Below, one piece after another: positions 5,969 to 6,446 of a stretch of 6,446 nucleotides of DNA; the stretch's first letter is position 1; each line of letters begins with the position of its first letter. Under the pieces are notes generated by a model. The model did no database searches, was not told the DNA's origin, and saw nothing but the letters and a program-made list of their open reading frames with translations. A program made the position numbers and the translations under genes. The stretch is from an uncultured Veillonella sp. (GTDB lineage: Bacteria; Bacillota; Negativicutes; Veillonellales; Veillonellaceae), in the NCBI GenBank assembly GCA_900766125.1, contig CAAFUD010000006.1, forward strand, positions 1-6,446, in the 5' to 3' direction.

Positions 5969-6446
5969 TTATTTACTTCGATTGTATTGTTCTAATTGGA
6001 TCAACAGCACAGATACGTCCGCAGGGGATACGCCAGAGATACGGCTTGCTTGGCCGATGGAGTGAGGGCGGATTTTATTGAGCTTTTGTTGAGCTTCAAG
6101 AGAAATGCCCTTAATTTGTGTATAGTCCCATTCTTTTGGAAGAATTTTTTCTTCTAGTTTGCGAACCTTATCGACTTGGTCCATTTGCTTTTTGATATAA
6201 CCTTCGTAAGTAATGGAAATATCAACAGCTTCTTCAACATCAGGCGTATAGCGTTTTAAACCAAATGCATCAGCTACGATAGCATAGGAGAGTTCATTAC
6301 GTTTTACTAAATCGTAAGCGTGAATACCTGTTCTAATAGGTGCTGTACCTAAACTTTCAAGCAAAGCTTGTGTTTCCTTGGATGGATTTACAGGTGTATT
6401 TCGTAACATATCCACTGCTTCTTCGATAGCAGCTTTCTTAGCTGTA
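5969..6446 (-). CDS. mnmG: tRNA modification enzyme MnmG, C-terminal part (partial)
   Basis: MnmG (GidA) works with the GTPase MnmE and uses FAD and NADH to build the carboxymethylaminomethyl group on the wobble uridine (U34) of several tRNAs. The frame remains open to the right edge on the minus strand, so the 5' part, including the FAD-binding region of this roughly 620-residue protein, lies outside the window. The visible 158 residues contain the C-terminal helical domain that contacts MnmE, with YEGYIKKQ (80-87 of the fragment) and the highly conserved block RPHSIGQASRISGVSPADVS (126-145). The TAA is at 5969-5971. A GTG codon at 6413-6415 is internal, not a start. The stop lies 17 bases from the bidirectional terminator. 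rsmG, its usual downstream partner, is about 1.4 kb further on, beyond vapBC. Confidence 0.96.
   Translation of the reverse strand, partial: TAKKAAIEEAVDMLRNTPVNPSKETQALLESLGTAPIRTGIHAYDLVKRNELSYAIVADAFGLKRYTPDVEEAVDISITYEGYIKKQMDQVDKVRKLEEKILPKEWDYTQIKGISLEAQQKLNKIRPHSIGQASRISGVSPADVSVLLIQLEQYNRSK

Overview
The window looks like a chromosomal segment of a low-to-moderate GC Firmicute, most likely a Veillonella-like Negativicute. This is an inference from protein style, strong Shine-Dalgarno sequences, a Firmicute-type parS site and the two-polypeptide form of cobalamin-dependent methionine synthase; no database was searched. Three signs place it close to the replication origin: a perfect 16-bp ParB-binding site (parS), rsmG (gidB) and mnmG (gidA).

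Left part (1-3742, plus strand): a methionine/one-carbon cluster. It holds the 3' end of a gene with a Cys-rich tail (probably the separate reactivation-domain protein of methionine synthase), then parS directly after its stop codon, then metH lacking the C-terminal activation domain, then metF, which makes the 5-methyl-tetrahydrofolate that MetH uses. The metH-metF gap carries an inverted repeat with a second, competing left arm. A rho-independent terminator closes the cluster after metF.

Middle (3754-5238): rsmG on the minus strand, convergent with metF and with its own terminator, then about 640 bases of very AT-rich DNA with no gene that I can support.

Right part (5182-6446): a vapBC toxin-antitoxin operon on the plus strand with a recognisable promoter, palindromes at the promoter, an 11-base Shine-Dalgarno match and an ATGA gene overlap. 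A 17-bp bidirectional terminator follows and also serves the convergent mnmG, whose 3' part (158 codons) runs off the right edge on the minus strand.

Taken together, the usual mnmG-rsmG gene pair is still in order and on one strand, but it is split by an oppositely oriented vapBC module plus AT-rich DNA. This, and the parS site inside the methionine cluster, are the most notable points. I saw no convincing sign of an entirely new system.
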